DNA of 64,000 nt from a virus: the IMG/VR virus record IMGVR_UViG_3300044716_000122, positions 31,046 to 95,045 of that record. One strand, 5' to 3'. The notes under the pieces are model-generated. The model made no database searches. It was not told the origin of the DNA and saw only the letters and a program-made list of their open reading frames with translations. Shown piece by piece: positions 28,810 to 36,611 of the stretch. How positions within the stretch are numbered: the first letter of the stretch is position 1; each line of letters opens with the position of its first letter. The translations under genes were made by a program, and so were the position numbers.

Positions 28810-29340
28810 TTATGGGCAACAATCACAAAGTTTAACAATAATAGCTTGAAGTAATCCTCTAAGCGTAAGAATCTCATCACCAGAACAAGGATCATCTCCT
28901 AAACAACCATTAGCAGCTAACCAAGTTTTGAAAGAAGTATCTAAAGGAAGATCCATCCAAAATATATTACCTGAGTTAGTATTAATATTTCCTGCAGACA
29001 AGTAGTTTAAGCGAGAACGCAACTCACAAATAACTGCTACAAGTTTAAGTACAACTTCAGCAGAATAATATTTATCATCTGTTACTGTAAGACCTACTGT
29101 AGAAATTACCGAAGTAGTTCCACATGCTGTGTTAGCATTATCAAATGCAGTTTTATTTAATCCTACACGAGTGTCTATGTTAACTACTTTATCATCTAAC
29201 AACTTAAGCAAGTCGTTTAAGTAAGGGTCACAAGAATCAAAAGAATCTATAAGTCCTCCTGGAGTAGGAGTACCAGTGTATTTGACGCACCCAGAAGGAA
29301 CGATCTCGACACAGTTATTGGTAGGGCAGCATTTAGTCAT
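28810..29340 (-). CDS. Cys-rich fibre/collar-associated protein
   Basis: This gene encodes 176 residues, starting MTKCCPTNNC and ending CDCCP. The segment near residues 15-50 (GCVKYTGTPTPGGLIDSFDS then YLNDLLKLLDDKV) parallels the CITYSGPDLFC segment of the next gene, so the two share an N-terminal fibre-type motif followed by a helix. It lies 4 bases from its upstream neighbour and 2 bases before the preferred start of the next gene. It is probably a partner of the 635-residue protein. Confidence 0.55.
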   Translation of the reverse strand: MTKCCPTNNCVEIVPSGCVKYTGTPTPGGLIDSFDSCDPYLNDLLKLLDDKVVNIDTRVGLNKTAFDNANTACGTTSVISTVGLTVTDDKYYSAEVVLKLVAVICELRSRLNYLSAGNINTNSGNIFWMDLPLDTSFKTWLAANGCLGDDPCSGDEILTLRGLLQAIIVKLCDCCP

Positions 29341-29344
29341 TTTC

Positions 29345-29533
29345 TTACAATTTAATTTTTAGGGTTGCATTTGTATCGCAGTCTAAACAATCAGCATACT
29401 TAAGGAAGCGTGCTAATGCTCTAGACTTTTTGTAATAGGGTTTTGTTAAGTACTTGATATGCTGTAGTTCCTTGTAGGCAGCCATAGCTAGTTTTTTCTT
29501 AACAGTCAAGCTCAAATCTTCTGAGTAGGTCAT
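29345..29533 (-). CDS. Small basic protein
   Basis: The product has 62 residues from the ATG at 29533 (MTYSEDLSLTVKKKLAMAAY) and is Lys/Tyr-rich, with a CLDC pair near the C-terminus. The frame stays open to an ATG at 29614, but that start would overlap the previous gene by 116 bases; the later start cuts the overlap to 35. It is located between virion genes. The function is not recognised. Confidence 0.5.
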   Translation of the reverse strand: MTYSEDLSLTVKKKLAMAAYKELQHIKYLTKPYYKKSRALARFLKYADCLDCDTNATLKIKL

Positions 29534-30005
29534 CGGCTTTCTTATATAATTCAGTAGCTTTTGCAGGATTGCAAAGGTCAGCATGTGCCTCAGCTCCCTT
29601 AAGCAAAAACTCAATTTTGTCTAAGTAATATAACATCTTCTCATCATCACAGCAGTCTACATGTTTAGCCCACTGAACTCCAAGACGACAATCAATTTTG
29701 CAGGTACGCAAATGGTACCTAGTACATACTCCTACATTAGGGCAAGGAGCAAATTCCAATTTGTACACACCATCAGGAAGTGGAGTAAAGCTATCTGTCT
29801 CCTCTACTGTTAGTCCAAAAGAATAAGCAGTAAATATGTTTACCTCACTTACTACAAACTCAAAGTTAAAAGGGTCATCAAACCCAGGTAGAGTAATACT
29901 AATTTCTGCACTAGTGGGAACTACTGGATAAAATGATGTATCCAAGATAGATAAGAAAGCGCAGTCTTTGGCTTTTAATGCTTCGATGTTTAGTTGTACA
30001 TTCAT
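29499..30005 (-). CDS. Virion-associated protein of unknown function
   Basis: This gene encodes 168 residues. The first 110 residues are beta-rich (PTSAEISITLPGFDDPFNFEF, VYKLEFAPCPNVGVCTRYHL), followed by a Cys pair region (KIDCRLGV, HVDCCDDEK) and a helical C-terminus with an ALYKKADDLLRR-like repeat (ATELYKKADDLLRRF). The ATG at 30005 lies 9 bases after a perfect GC-rich hairpin. It is placed among collar and fibre genes. Confidence 0.55.
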   Translation of the reverse strand: MNVQLNIEALKAKDCAFLSILDTSFYPVVPTSAEISITLPGFDDPFNFEFVVSEVNIFTAYSFGLTVEETDSFTPLPDGVYKLEFAPCPNVGVCTRYHLRTCKIDCRLGVQWAKHVDCCDDEKMLYYLDKIEFLLKGAEAHADLCNPAKATELYKKADDLLRRFELDC

Positions 30006-30007
30006 GT

Positions 30008-30034
30008 TTAAAAAAGGGGAGTGTTACCTCCCCT
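30008..30034 (-). terminator. Rho-independent terminator or processing hairpin
   Basis: AGGGGAG (minus) pairs with CTCCCCT across a 6-base loop (stem halves at 30015-30021 and 30028-30034), followed by TTTTT. It lies between the 98-residue gene and the next ATG at 30005. Confidence 0.7.
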
Positions 30035-30049
30035 ATTTATTTTAAAAAA

Positions 30050-30346
30050 TTAGTGAAGGGCTACCCAAGCTGAAGCAGCATAAGCCTCAATTTTTGTAGT
30101 TGTAGAATTGTAAATAATAGTGCCATTTACTACACCAGTCAAAGCATTACGCTCAGTTGTAGTATATGTTTTTAGAGTTACAGTAGAGTTACTAACTTGA
30201 CCCCCTGCAAGATTCTTTACACAGCAAGTAGGATTAGCCAAAACACTTATTACAAAATTCTCCAAAGATTCTCCAGGGATAGAGTTTGTATGTGATGTCT
30301 TAGTCTCCTTAAGGTATGTACCTGATTTTAGAATAATATCTTTCAT
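30050..30346 (-). CDS. Small fibre-like virion protein between two terminators
   Basis: This gene encodes 98 residues, beta-rich. The C-terminal half (TTTERNALTGVVNGTIIYNS, then KIEAYAASAWVAL) is the short repeat type found at the ends of phage fibre and decoration proteins. The gene is isolated between two nearly identical hairpin terminators (30370-30397 upstream, 30008-30034 downstream). No promoter of the common type is visible, so expression probably depends on read-through. Confidence 0.6.
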   Translation of the reverse strand: MKDIILKSGTYLKETKTSHTNSIPGESLENFVISVLANPTCCVKNLAGGQVSNSTVTLKTYTTTERNALTGVVNGTIIYNSTTTKIEAYAASAWVALH

Positions 30347-30369
30347 TTTTGTTTTATTTAATTAAGGTT

Positions 30370-30397
30370 AAAAAAGGGGAGAGTATTAATCTCCCCT
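30370..30397 (-). terminator. Rho-independent terminator
   Basis: An 8-base-pair stem AGGGGAGA/TCTCCCCT (30390-30397 with 30375-30382) has a 7-base loop and is followed on the minus strand by TTTTTT. It is located just after the stop of the 531-residue virion gene and almost identical to the hairpin at 30008-30034. Confidence 0.75.
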
Positions 30398-30404
30398 ATT
30401 TAGA

Positions 30405-32000
30405 TTAGACGTGAAGACTAGTTGGCAATACGTTATTCAACGCAGTAGCAACCGCAGCAGTTACACCTGACGCAGCCAAGATGATAACAGAGTGAGTGTT
30501 CTCAGACTTCTTCTCAAATCCTACTGGAGAAGCGTCAAGATAAGTGATCTCATACATATCGTAAGTTGTAGCACTATTTACGTACAAGAAATTGTTTGAA
30601 TCTTCGTTGTAAATAGGATTCCAATACCTACGAGCATCAGAAGTTGCAGGCAAGTTGTTACCAAAGTAATGACGTTCCATTTCAGCCATAGCCTTACCTT
30701 CACCCAAAGGATACTTAATATCTTGAGTAGTAGTTACAGGAATAGCAGCACAGAAGTTTTCGATATCGAAATCTTGAGTATTGTAAGGACCTTCGTGGAT
30801 GCTTACTTTGAAACGTACCAAGTTGAATACATAAGGAACTGCATCAGGAACACAAGCGTTTCCGAATTCATCCATAGCATTACCAACAAGTTTAACACCA
30901 CAAGCAGTTACAGCAGCAGCAGTTACCAATACTTTCTCCCATGCAATGTTATTGTAAAGAGGCATCAAAGTGATGTCAGAAATCAAAGGAGTTGCAATTT
31001 CAAACATACTGTTACCCAAAGAATCTGCATCTGAATCTCCATCTGTATCAGCAGTAAAAGTGATTGCACCATAAGTTGCAGCAGGGTAGTATGCTTTCAA
31101 AGCATTTAACAAAGTACCTTCTGCTCCAGTAGTAGCAGTAACAGTGATAGTAAAGTCATCAGCAGTAGTAGTACCACCTGTGATTTTAGTACCAAGAAAA
31201 GTGATTACTTCTCCGATAGCGTACCCAGAACCTGCCGCATTAACTGTAACTGCAGTCAAAATTCCTCCTGCAACAGTAAAGTTAAAGGAAGCACTAGTAC
31301 CACTACCAGAAGTAGAACTTTGAGTAATAGCAGTATAACTACCATCAGTAAATCCAGTAGCAGCAGTAGTATTTAATACAACAGTTGATGCACCACCTAC
31401 GTTTGTACCTGGATCAGGAAGAGTCAAAGTATACTTGTAAGTAGGCAAAGTACCTTTATAAACATAACTAGCAGTTACATACTTGCTCAACAAAGGAGAA
31501 GCGTTAATCTTACCAGCAAGATCGCTCATGTAAGTAGAGCAACCCAAAGAGTCACATCCACCTGCACAATCAGCGCAACAAGCAGTCTTAATGCTTACTG
31601 ACTCTTGGATCATAGGTTGGAAAACACCTTTGCTCCAGTATTCGTCAATTTTCAAAGTAACAACATACTCTTCATCGCAAGAGAAAGAAGGAGACTTAGA
31701 GTCGTTAACTTCGTCAAAACCGATGTAAGAGATTTGTTGTTTAATGCTAGTATCAGCTACAGTCTTAACTGCAGAGATAATGTTAGAAACTTTAATAGCA
31801 GAAGTCTTGAAAGAACCGTATTTGCTACCAACTGCAGCAGATCCGATAGCTACCAAGAAATCAGCATCAGCAGTAGTACCACCGATGTTAGAAAAAGTAG
31901 TAGGGTTATAAATACCCAATACTTGCAGACCCAAAGCGTCAGTAGTCAATGAAGTACTAACTGAGCTAGGTACGAAAATTTGTGTGATTTTGTGATTCAT
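30405..32000 (-). CDS. Large virion protein (auxiliary capsid or decoration candidate) with inserted beta module
   Basis: This gene encodes 531 residues. The first 140 residues look like a compact beta/alpha domain; a Cys cluster follows (CCADCAGGCDSLGC, residues 141-154). Residues about 215-290 are an inserted Gly/Thr-rich beta module (GSGYAIGEVITFLG), shared with the protein at 26900-28807. The C-terminal 200 residues return to the main fold. Its own terminator follows directly. In crAss-like genomes an abundant auxiliary capsid protein lies in this interval after the major capsid gene, so that role is possible but unproven. Confidence 0.6.
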   Translation of the reverse strand: MNHKITQIFVPSSVSTSLTTDALGLQVLGIYNPTTFSNIGGTTADADFLVAIGSAAVGSKYGSFKTSAIKVSNIISAVKTVADTSIKQQISYIGFDEVNDSKSPSFSCDEEYVVTLKIDEYWSKGVFQPMIQESVSIKTACCADCAGGCDSLGCSTYMSDLAGKINASPLLSKYVTASYVYKGTLPTYKYTLTLPDPGTNVGGASTVVLNTTAATGFTDGSYTAITQSSTSGSGTSASFNFTVAGGILTAVTVNAAGSGYAIGEVITFLGTKITGGTTTADDFTITVTATTGAEGTLLNALKAYYPAATYGAITFTADTDGDSDADSLGNSMFEIATPLISDITLMPLYNNIAWEKVLVTAAAVTACGVKLVGNAMDEFGNACVPDAVPYVFNLVRFKVSIHEGPYNTQDFDIENFCAAIPVTTTQDIKYPLGEGKAMAEMERHYFGNNLPATSDARRYWNPIYNEDSNNFLYVNSATTYDMYEITYLDASPVGFEKKSENTHSVIILAASGVTAAVATALNNVLPTSLHV

Positions 32001-32011
32001 AATTTTATGTT

Positions 32012-32728
32012 TTATTCAGAGTTTTTGATTAGACGATCTTCAGCAAACACAGCTTGTGCTTGATTGTCATTTGATTGAGCAGCAAACTTAACAGCTAGGT
32101 CGACAATGTCAGACTTAGCATATTCAGGGAGTTCACAGTCTTGATTAACAGAACTACTTCCATCAAACTTTACGTAACCCTGGACATCTATGCTAAGGGG
32201 ATAACGTAAGTATGTAACGTAGACTTGGTCAACTGTAAACTTACCATCAGTATAGACTGTTAAATTATCATTCCCCAGTGTGGCTATCGTAGTTCTCCAC
32301 TTAAACGAAGGGTTATAATTATCATCTAGATACTTAGTAGTAAGTTCTCCGTGTCTAATTAGGTCTACTGTTAAGGGTTCAGAACATTTGTTCTGTGTAC
32401 CTATAGCGTAAGACGAAATATAGAACATATAGTTTACTGCATCTTCCAAAGGGCAGTCATAGCCAATGTGAAAGAGATCGTTTGTTTTATTTGGTTTTAA
32501 AAGAACGTTAGATTGTTTTAACACTTGTAGGTCATCAATCCGTTTTCTGATAGAATCGTATCCTACTTTATAAACGTTGTTAGGATTAAGTTTAGTCTTA
32601 ACCCAACTAACTTGAGCCTTGTTGAGGTAAACCATAATGTCTTCAATCGGGATATCAATATTATCCTGACGGTTGACTTTGTTTAGGGTTAACTTAAACT
32701 CATAGATGAGTTCCTCAACTGGGATCAT
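32012..32728 (-). CDS. Head-tail connector / ring protein
   Basis: This gene encodes 238 residues. The N-terminus (VEELIYEFKLTLNKVNRQDN, then IEDIMVYLNKAQVSWVKTKL) is the helical opening typical of crAss-like connector proteins, followed by a beta-rich middle (NDNLTVYTDGKFTVDQVYVTYLRYP, given as key strands) and an acidic C-terminal helix. It lies 15 bases after the 312-residue gene and 11 before the 531-residue gene. The role is inferred from order and fold pattern. Confidence 0.6.
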   Translation of the reverse strand: MIPVEELIYEFKLTLNKVNRQDNIDIPIEDIMVYLNKAQVSWVKTKLNPNNVYKVGYDSIRKRIDDLQVLKQSNVLLKPNKTNDLFHIGYDCPLEDAVNYMFYISSYAIGTQNKCSEPLTVDLIRHGELTTKYLDDNYNPSFKWRTTIATLGNDNLTVYTDGKFTVDQVYVTYLRYPLSIDVQGYVKFDGSSSVNQDCELPEYAKSDIVDLAVKFAAQSNDNQAQAVFAEDRLIKNSE

Positions 32729-32743
32729 AGTTTGTGTTTATTT

Positions 32744-33682
32744 TTAGAGAGCGTCAATTCTAGCTTTATTCTTTAACTTGTCCTTAAAGGAATCGTATTC
32801 TTCAGTGTGCTTAGGGTCAGTTAAGAAAAGTTCAAACTCTTCAATTGACTTAGCCCATACATGTTCACCTTCGTATACAATAGAACCTTTAATTCTTACT
32901 ATGTTTTTATCTACTAGGTCTTTAACAAGAGCCTTAACATCAAGCAAGTCATCACTATAAGAAGTGATCTTTGCAAACTGTTCAATAGGATCTCTGTCCA
33001 TTGCACTAGCAGGTGTACGTAAGAATTCATCTATAGCATTATAAACTTCTTCTTCTGTACTATCCATTGGCAATCCTAAGCCGATAAGTTTTTGAATCTT
33101 CTTACGCTTAACTGCAGTCATCTTATCAAGAGATGCAATAGCGCTGTTGATCTTCTTCTTACGTTCAAAGGTTACCTTTGTTTCAACTTCTCCATTGTAA
33201 ACATAAAACTTTACAATTGAGGTGTCTACTTTTCCACTTTCAATGTCATCTAATGAATTGGCTACCATATCGGTTTCCATAATCCAATAGAAATTTACAG
33301 CTTCACGGGGGTTCTCCATGTTAAAGATGTTTTCACCATCTTCTAGGGTAACTCCGTTTTCTTTCATTTCGTCATAGAACGTACTATTAGGTTCTAAAGA
33401 TTCGTCAAGGATCGACTCATAGTAATCTTTCAATTGCTTGATTCGTTGTACCTCAGCTTCCTTTACTTTAGGATCAAAGATGGCTCTGATTTTTGGAGAG
33501 TTCTCATCTAATCCTGTCCTAATAACTCCACGTGAATCTACACGAGGATAAAACTTTCTTGTTGTTCCTGGAATGAATGAGTATCCATTCTGGTACAATG
33601 ATCCTTCTAACGTACGCATGTTAGATGGTTCTCTTTTGTAAGGGCGAATAATGCGCATACCCTTAAGGTTGTTGTTACTCAT
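32744..33682 (-). CDS. Conserved head-region protein of unknown function
   Basis: This gene encodes 312 residues. The N-terminus is basic with a conserved-looking stretch (FIPGTTRKFYPRVDSRGVIRTGLDEN, here key residues R-K-F-Y-P and R-G-V-I-R-T-G-L-D). The rest is charged helix with a basic KKKINSAIASLDKMTAVKRKKIQKL segment around residues 180-210. It is the gene immediately after the major capsid gene. No enzymatic motif was seen. It could be an internal head or connector protein. Confidence 0.55.
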   Translation of the reverse strand: MSNNNLKGMRIIRPYKREPSNMRTLEGSLYQNGYSFIPGTTRKFYPRVDSRGVIRTGLDENSPKIRAIFDPKVKEAEVQRIKQLKDYYESILDESLEPNSTFYDEMKENGVTLEDGENIFNMENPREAVNFYWIMETDMVANSLDDIESGKVDTSIVKFYVYNGEVETKVTFERKKKINSAIASLDKMTAVKRKKIQKLIGLGLPMDSTEEEVYNAIDEFLRTPASAMDRDPIEQFAKITSYSDDLLDVKALVKDLVDKNIVRIKGSIVYEGEHVWAKSIEEFELFLTDPKHTEEYDSFKDKLKNKARIDAL

Positions 33683-33725
33683 TTGGTTTGGTTTTTGGTT
33701 TAGGGGTTCTAATCTTTATCTATTT

Positions 33726-33749
33726 GGGAGGAGTGATTAAACCCCTCCC
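33726..33749 (-). terminator. GC-rich hairpin after the major capsid gene
   Basis: The minus strand forms an 8-base-pair stem GGGAGGGG/CTCCTCCC with an 8-base loop. It is not followed by a T-run, so it may be a partial terminator or an mRNA 3'-end stabiliser for the capsid message. Confidence 0.5.
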
Positions 33750-33764
33750 TTATAGAATCGTTAA

Positions 33765-35294
33765 TTAGATACGAGGGAATTCTTTAATGATTACTGACTT
33801 AGTAGGATCTTCCAAGAAGATACCGCAGAAGTCTTTCATCATGTAGGTGGAGTAAGGATCTTTGCTAGCAACAACAGTTTGTTGGCTTCCGAATCCTACT
33901 GAACCTGGGATATACTGATAGTACATGTTAGGACGAGTAGACAATTTTACTTCACGGATTCCAGCGTCATCTTGACCACTGATATCCAAAATGATGAAGA
34001 TTGGAGGAGTCTTCTTGTTAGGACCCAATTCCAAGAAAGTTGCATGCTCATTCAATTGCTCTAGTTCTACGAACTCAACTGGACCAGTTTCAGTAGTCAT
34101 GAAGTGATCAAATTGGAAAGCATAACCTTGCTTCAAACGATCTTTACCATCCATGAACTTACCTGCATCTACCATGAAGTTCTGACCGTTGAAATCTTTA
34201 CGGATAGCAGTAGCTGCTAATTCCATACCAGAACGGTTAGTGTAGATTTTAACGCTACGATCTTTGATCAACACACGGTTGTAGAACAAATCTCCAACAG
34301 CAGCACGAATCAAGTTCAAAGAGAACTGACCACGATCATAATAGATAACGTTACCCAAGTGAAGTTGTTGCCACAAACCTTGCTTAGCACGAGTTGGACG
34401 ACCTTTCTCATCTTTAGCGTTACCTTGACGACCCCACATCAATGTGTTGGCCTTCATACGCATCATCTCCATACGAAGCAAACGAGATACTGTAGGCTCC
34501 CAACCAACGATTTTGGTTTTTTCGCCAATAGCATTAACATCAGTTACAGAGTAGTAAGTAATATCTAAAGGATTACCTGTAGCGTCTGTCTGCATACCCA
34601 ACTTGGTTGCATCAGCCCAGTCAGTGATAGTGTGTTCAACACCATACTGTTGCAATACATCAGCCATAACTTCTAAGTTACCATCAAACACTCCCAAGCT
34701 AGAGAATGAAGTGGTGTACTCACCCAAGATGTTACCAATCTTGAAGTACTCAGTACCTACTTGTAAGAAACGTTGGTTAACGAAATCAGAACTAGAAGCA
34801 CCAATTGCACGAGCACGGTACTTAAAACCATTCTGATACTTTTCACCTTCAGCTACAACTTGGATCTGAGTTTCTTGCTCATAACGATGTGCAGTGATGA
34901 TATCGTTTACAACGAATACATTTTTGTCAAACACAATCTCGAACTCTTGTCCATCAATACCAGGTTTAGCAATGCTAGAAGCCAAGTTAACAATAACTTT
35001 AGGCAATTCAGCACGCTTCTTGATTTTGTAGGTGAACACACCATTAGGATCGTTAACCATGAAAGGCTTACCGCTTTTCATAACTAGGTCGATCAAATCG
35101 TTAGAATACAATTTAGTGTCAGTGAATAGACGGATCATCATTTTGTCATACTGGTCAGGCTTAGTGCGCAACATAGTTTCAACAAAATTCTTGTCAGTCA
35201 ATTTACCCAAACCATTCTTAGAATAGAATGAGCTGGTCATGTGGGCGTTAGCTATAACTCTCCCGTTAACCCTTGGAATACTTTGATTAGGCAT
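33765..35294 (-). CDS. Major capsid protein
   Basis: This gene encodes 509 residues with mixed alpha/beta composition, no signal peptide and no low-complexity region. It fits the size of crAss-like major capsid proteins of the HK97 fold. Typical features include an extended-loop-like basic segment (WGRQGNAKDEKGRPTRAKQGLW around residues 285-310), a spine-helix-like region with RLLRMEMMRMKANTLMW, and a beta-rich C-terminus (PNMYYQYIPGSVGFGSQQTVV). It follows an acidic scaffold-like gene and has its own hairpin downstream. Assembly produces the icosahedral shell. Confidence 0.82.
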   Translation of the reverse strand: MPNQSIPRVNGRVIANAHMTSSFYSKNGLGKLTDKNFVETMLRTKPDQYDKMMIRLFTDTKLYSNDLIDLVMKSGKPFMVNDPNGVFTYKIKKRAELPKVIVNLASSIAKPGIDGQEFEIVFDKNVFVVNDIITAHRYEQETQIQVVAEGEKYQNGFKYRARAIGASSSDFVNQRFLQVGTEYFKIGNILGEYTTSFSSLGVFDGNLEVMADVLQQYGVEHTITDWADATKLGMQTDATGNPLDITYYSVTDVNAIGEKTKIVGWEPTVSRLLRMEMMRMKANTLMWGRQGNAKDEKGRPTRAKQGLWQQLHLGNVIYYDRGQFSLNLIRAAVGDLFYNRVLIKDRSVKIYTNRSGMELAATAIRKDFNGQNFMVDAGKFMDGKDRLKQGYAFQFDHFMTTETGPVEFVELEQLNEHATFLELGPNKKTPPIFIILDISGQDDAGIREVKLSTRPNMYYQYIPGSVGFGSQQTVVASKDPYSTYMMKDFCGIFLEDPTKSVIIKEFPRI

Positions 35295-35323
35295 AGTAGT
35301 AATTTATTTTTGTTTTGTTTTGT

Positions 35324-36475
35324 TTATTTGAAATACTTTGAGAATACATCTTCGTTTCCTTTATTAGAAGGTGAAGACTTCTTGCTCTTAGTTTTAAGAT
35401 TATTGAACAGAGAATTGGTTTCTTCTGTTACTGCTTTTCTTTTTACAGGAGACAAGTCCAAATTGCTTTGAACTAGTTTTGCTACAGCTAAGAACTTACT
35501 AGGATCCTCTTGACGCATACGAGCTAGTTTATATTCAAAGTCACTAATACGTTGTCCGTTTGGAAGAACGTGAGGCTTAGATAAAACGAAATCAAATAGT
35601 TCGTTTGCAGCTTGTTCGTTTAAAGGATAACCTTCAATAGTACCAGAAGCAATTGCTTTATCTAGTACGTCTGCATATAACTGTTCTCTTTCTTCTTCTT
35701 TTTGCTTCATTACTTGAACCCTTGCTTCACTCTCTTGAGCAAGTACTGCTCTTTCCTGTTGCATCTTCTCTACAAGTTTACCGTGGTATTTTTGAGAGTA
35801 GGCTTCTAAGCGATCATTGTCCCTAGCGTAGTTAAGTTGATCTTGGATTTCATCTTCGTCCATTCCTGTCTTAGCTAGATACAAACGGAAAACTCTTTCC
35901 TGATTTGCTTCTACACCCAAGTCTACATTTTCTACAATCTGTTCGTTAGAGAACATCTGTAGGTATTCTTGTACTGGAACTTTATTGATGAAGATATCTT
36001 CGATCATCTGTACTCCTGCTTCTCCGTAAGTCTCTGTTGCAAGTTGCTCTAGTTGATTCCAAGCCTTGTCTTCGATGGTATCATTCATCTTAGCTAAGAA
36101 GGTTTGTTCATTCCATTCGATCTCTTCGCCTTCTTCTACATTAAGCATTCCTGCTTGTATAAGACCATTGGCAAAAATCTCAAATTGATTTTCATCTCCT
36201 TCTTCATCTTCGTCATCTTCTAGGTTTACTTCTTCCTCTTCTTCTTCTGCAGGTGCAGGAGGAGTTTTCTTTTTAGGAAGTGGCAACTCTTCATCTTCTA
36301 AAGGATCTTGAGAACCTTCTGGTTCTGTTTCCTCAGCTAGGGGATCGTAATCTTCCCCATTTAAGATGTCTGGTTTGACGTTGGCATTGGGATCTTCTGC
36401 GGCATCCTCAAAAGGATCATCCACGGAAAAACTGTCAAAGAACTCTAAGTTCTCTAATGGATTATCATTAGTCAT
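35324..36475 (-). CDS. Acidic scaffold-like head protein
   Basis: This gene encodes 383 residues. Residues about 1-110 are extremely acidic and low in complexity (long Glu/Asp runs around KKKTPPAPAEEEEEE and DDEDEEGDEN), then long charged helices (residues 150-280, including VEKMQQERAVLAQESEARVQVMKQ as coiled coil) and a basic C-terminal tail. An acidic, coiled-coil protein placed between portal and major capsid genes is the usual signature of a scaffolding protein. It is the first gene after the promoter at 36497-36526. Confidence 0.65.
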   Translation of the reverse strand: MTNDNPLENLEFFDSFSVDDPFEDAAEDPNANVKPDILNGEDYDPLAEETEPEGSQDPLEDEELPLPKKKTPPAPAEEEEEEVNLEDDEDEEGDENQFEIFANGLIQAGMLNVEEGEEIEWNEQTFLAKMNDTIEDKAWNQLEQLATETYGEAGVQMIEDIFINKVPVQEYLQMFSNEQIVENVDLGVEANQERVFRLYLAKTGMDEDEIQDQLNYARDNDRLEAYSQKYHGKLVEKMQQERAVLAQESEARVQVMKQKEEEREQLYADVLDKAIASGTIEGYPLNEQAANELFDFVLSKPHVLPNGQRISDFEYKLARMRQEDPSKFLAVAKLVQSNLDLSPVKRKAVTEETNSLFNNLKTKSKKSSPSNKGNEDVFSKYFK

Positions 36476-36496
36476 AATGGTTAGTTTGGTTTAATT

Positions 36497-36526
36497 CAAA
36501 AATAGTATTTTAAAAAATTAACACAA
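36497..36526 (-). promoter_or_regulatory. Bacteroidota-type promoter before the capsid operon
   Basis: On the minus strand TTG (36524-36526) precedes TATTTTTG (36497-36504) by 19 bases. It lies in the 136-base gap between the portal and scaffold-like genes. Confidence 0.75.
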
Positions 36527-36564
36527 GAGATTAATTATTTATGATACGTTATATACAATATGTT

Positions 36565-36603
36565 GAAATGGGAGATTTTCTGGCTCACAAACCTCCCAAT
36601 TTC
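36565..36603 (-). terminator. Stem-loop after the portal gene
   Basis: GAAAT(T)GGGAG pairs with CTCCCATTTC (10 base pairs, one bulge; 36593-36603 with 36565-36574) around an 18-base loop. No T-run follows, so it is a weak or Rho-assisted terminator, or an mRNA end signal, just before the capsid promoter. Confidence 0.5.
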
Positions 36604-36611
36604 AGTTCATT

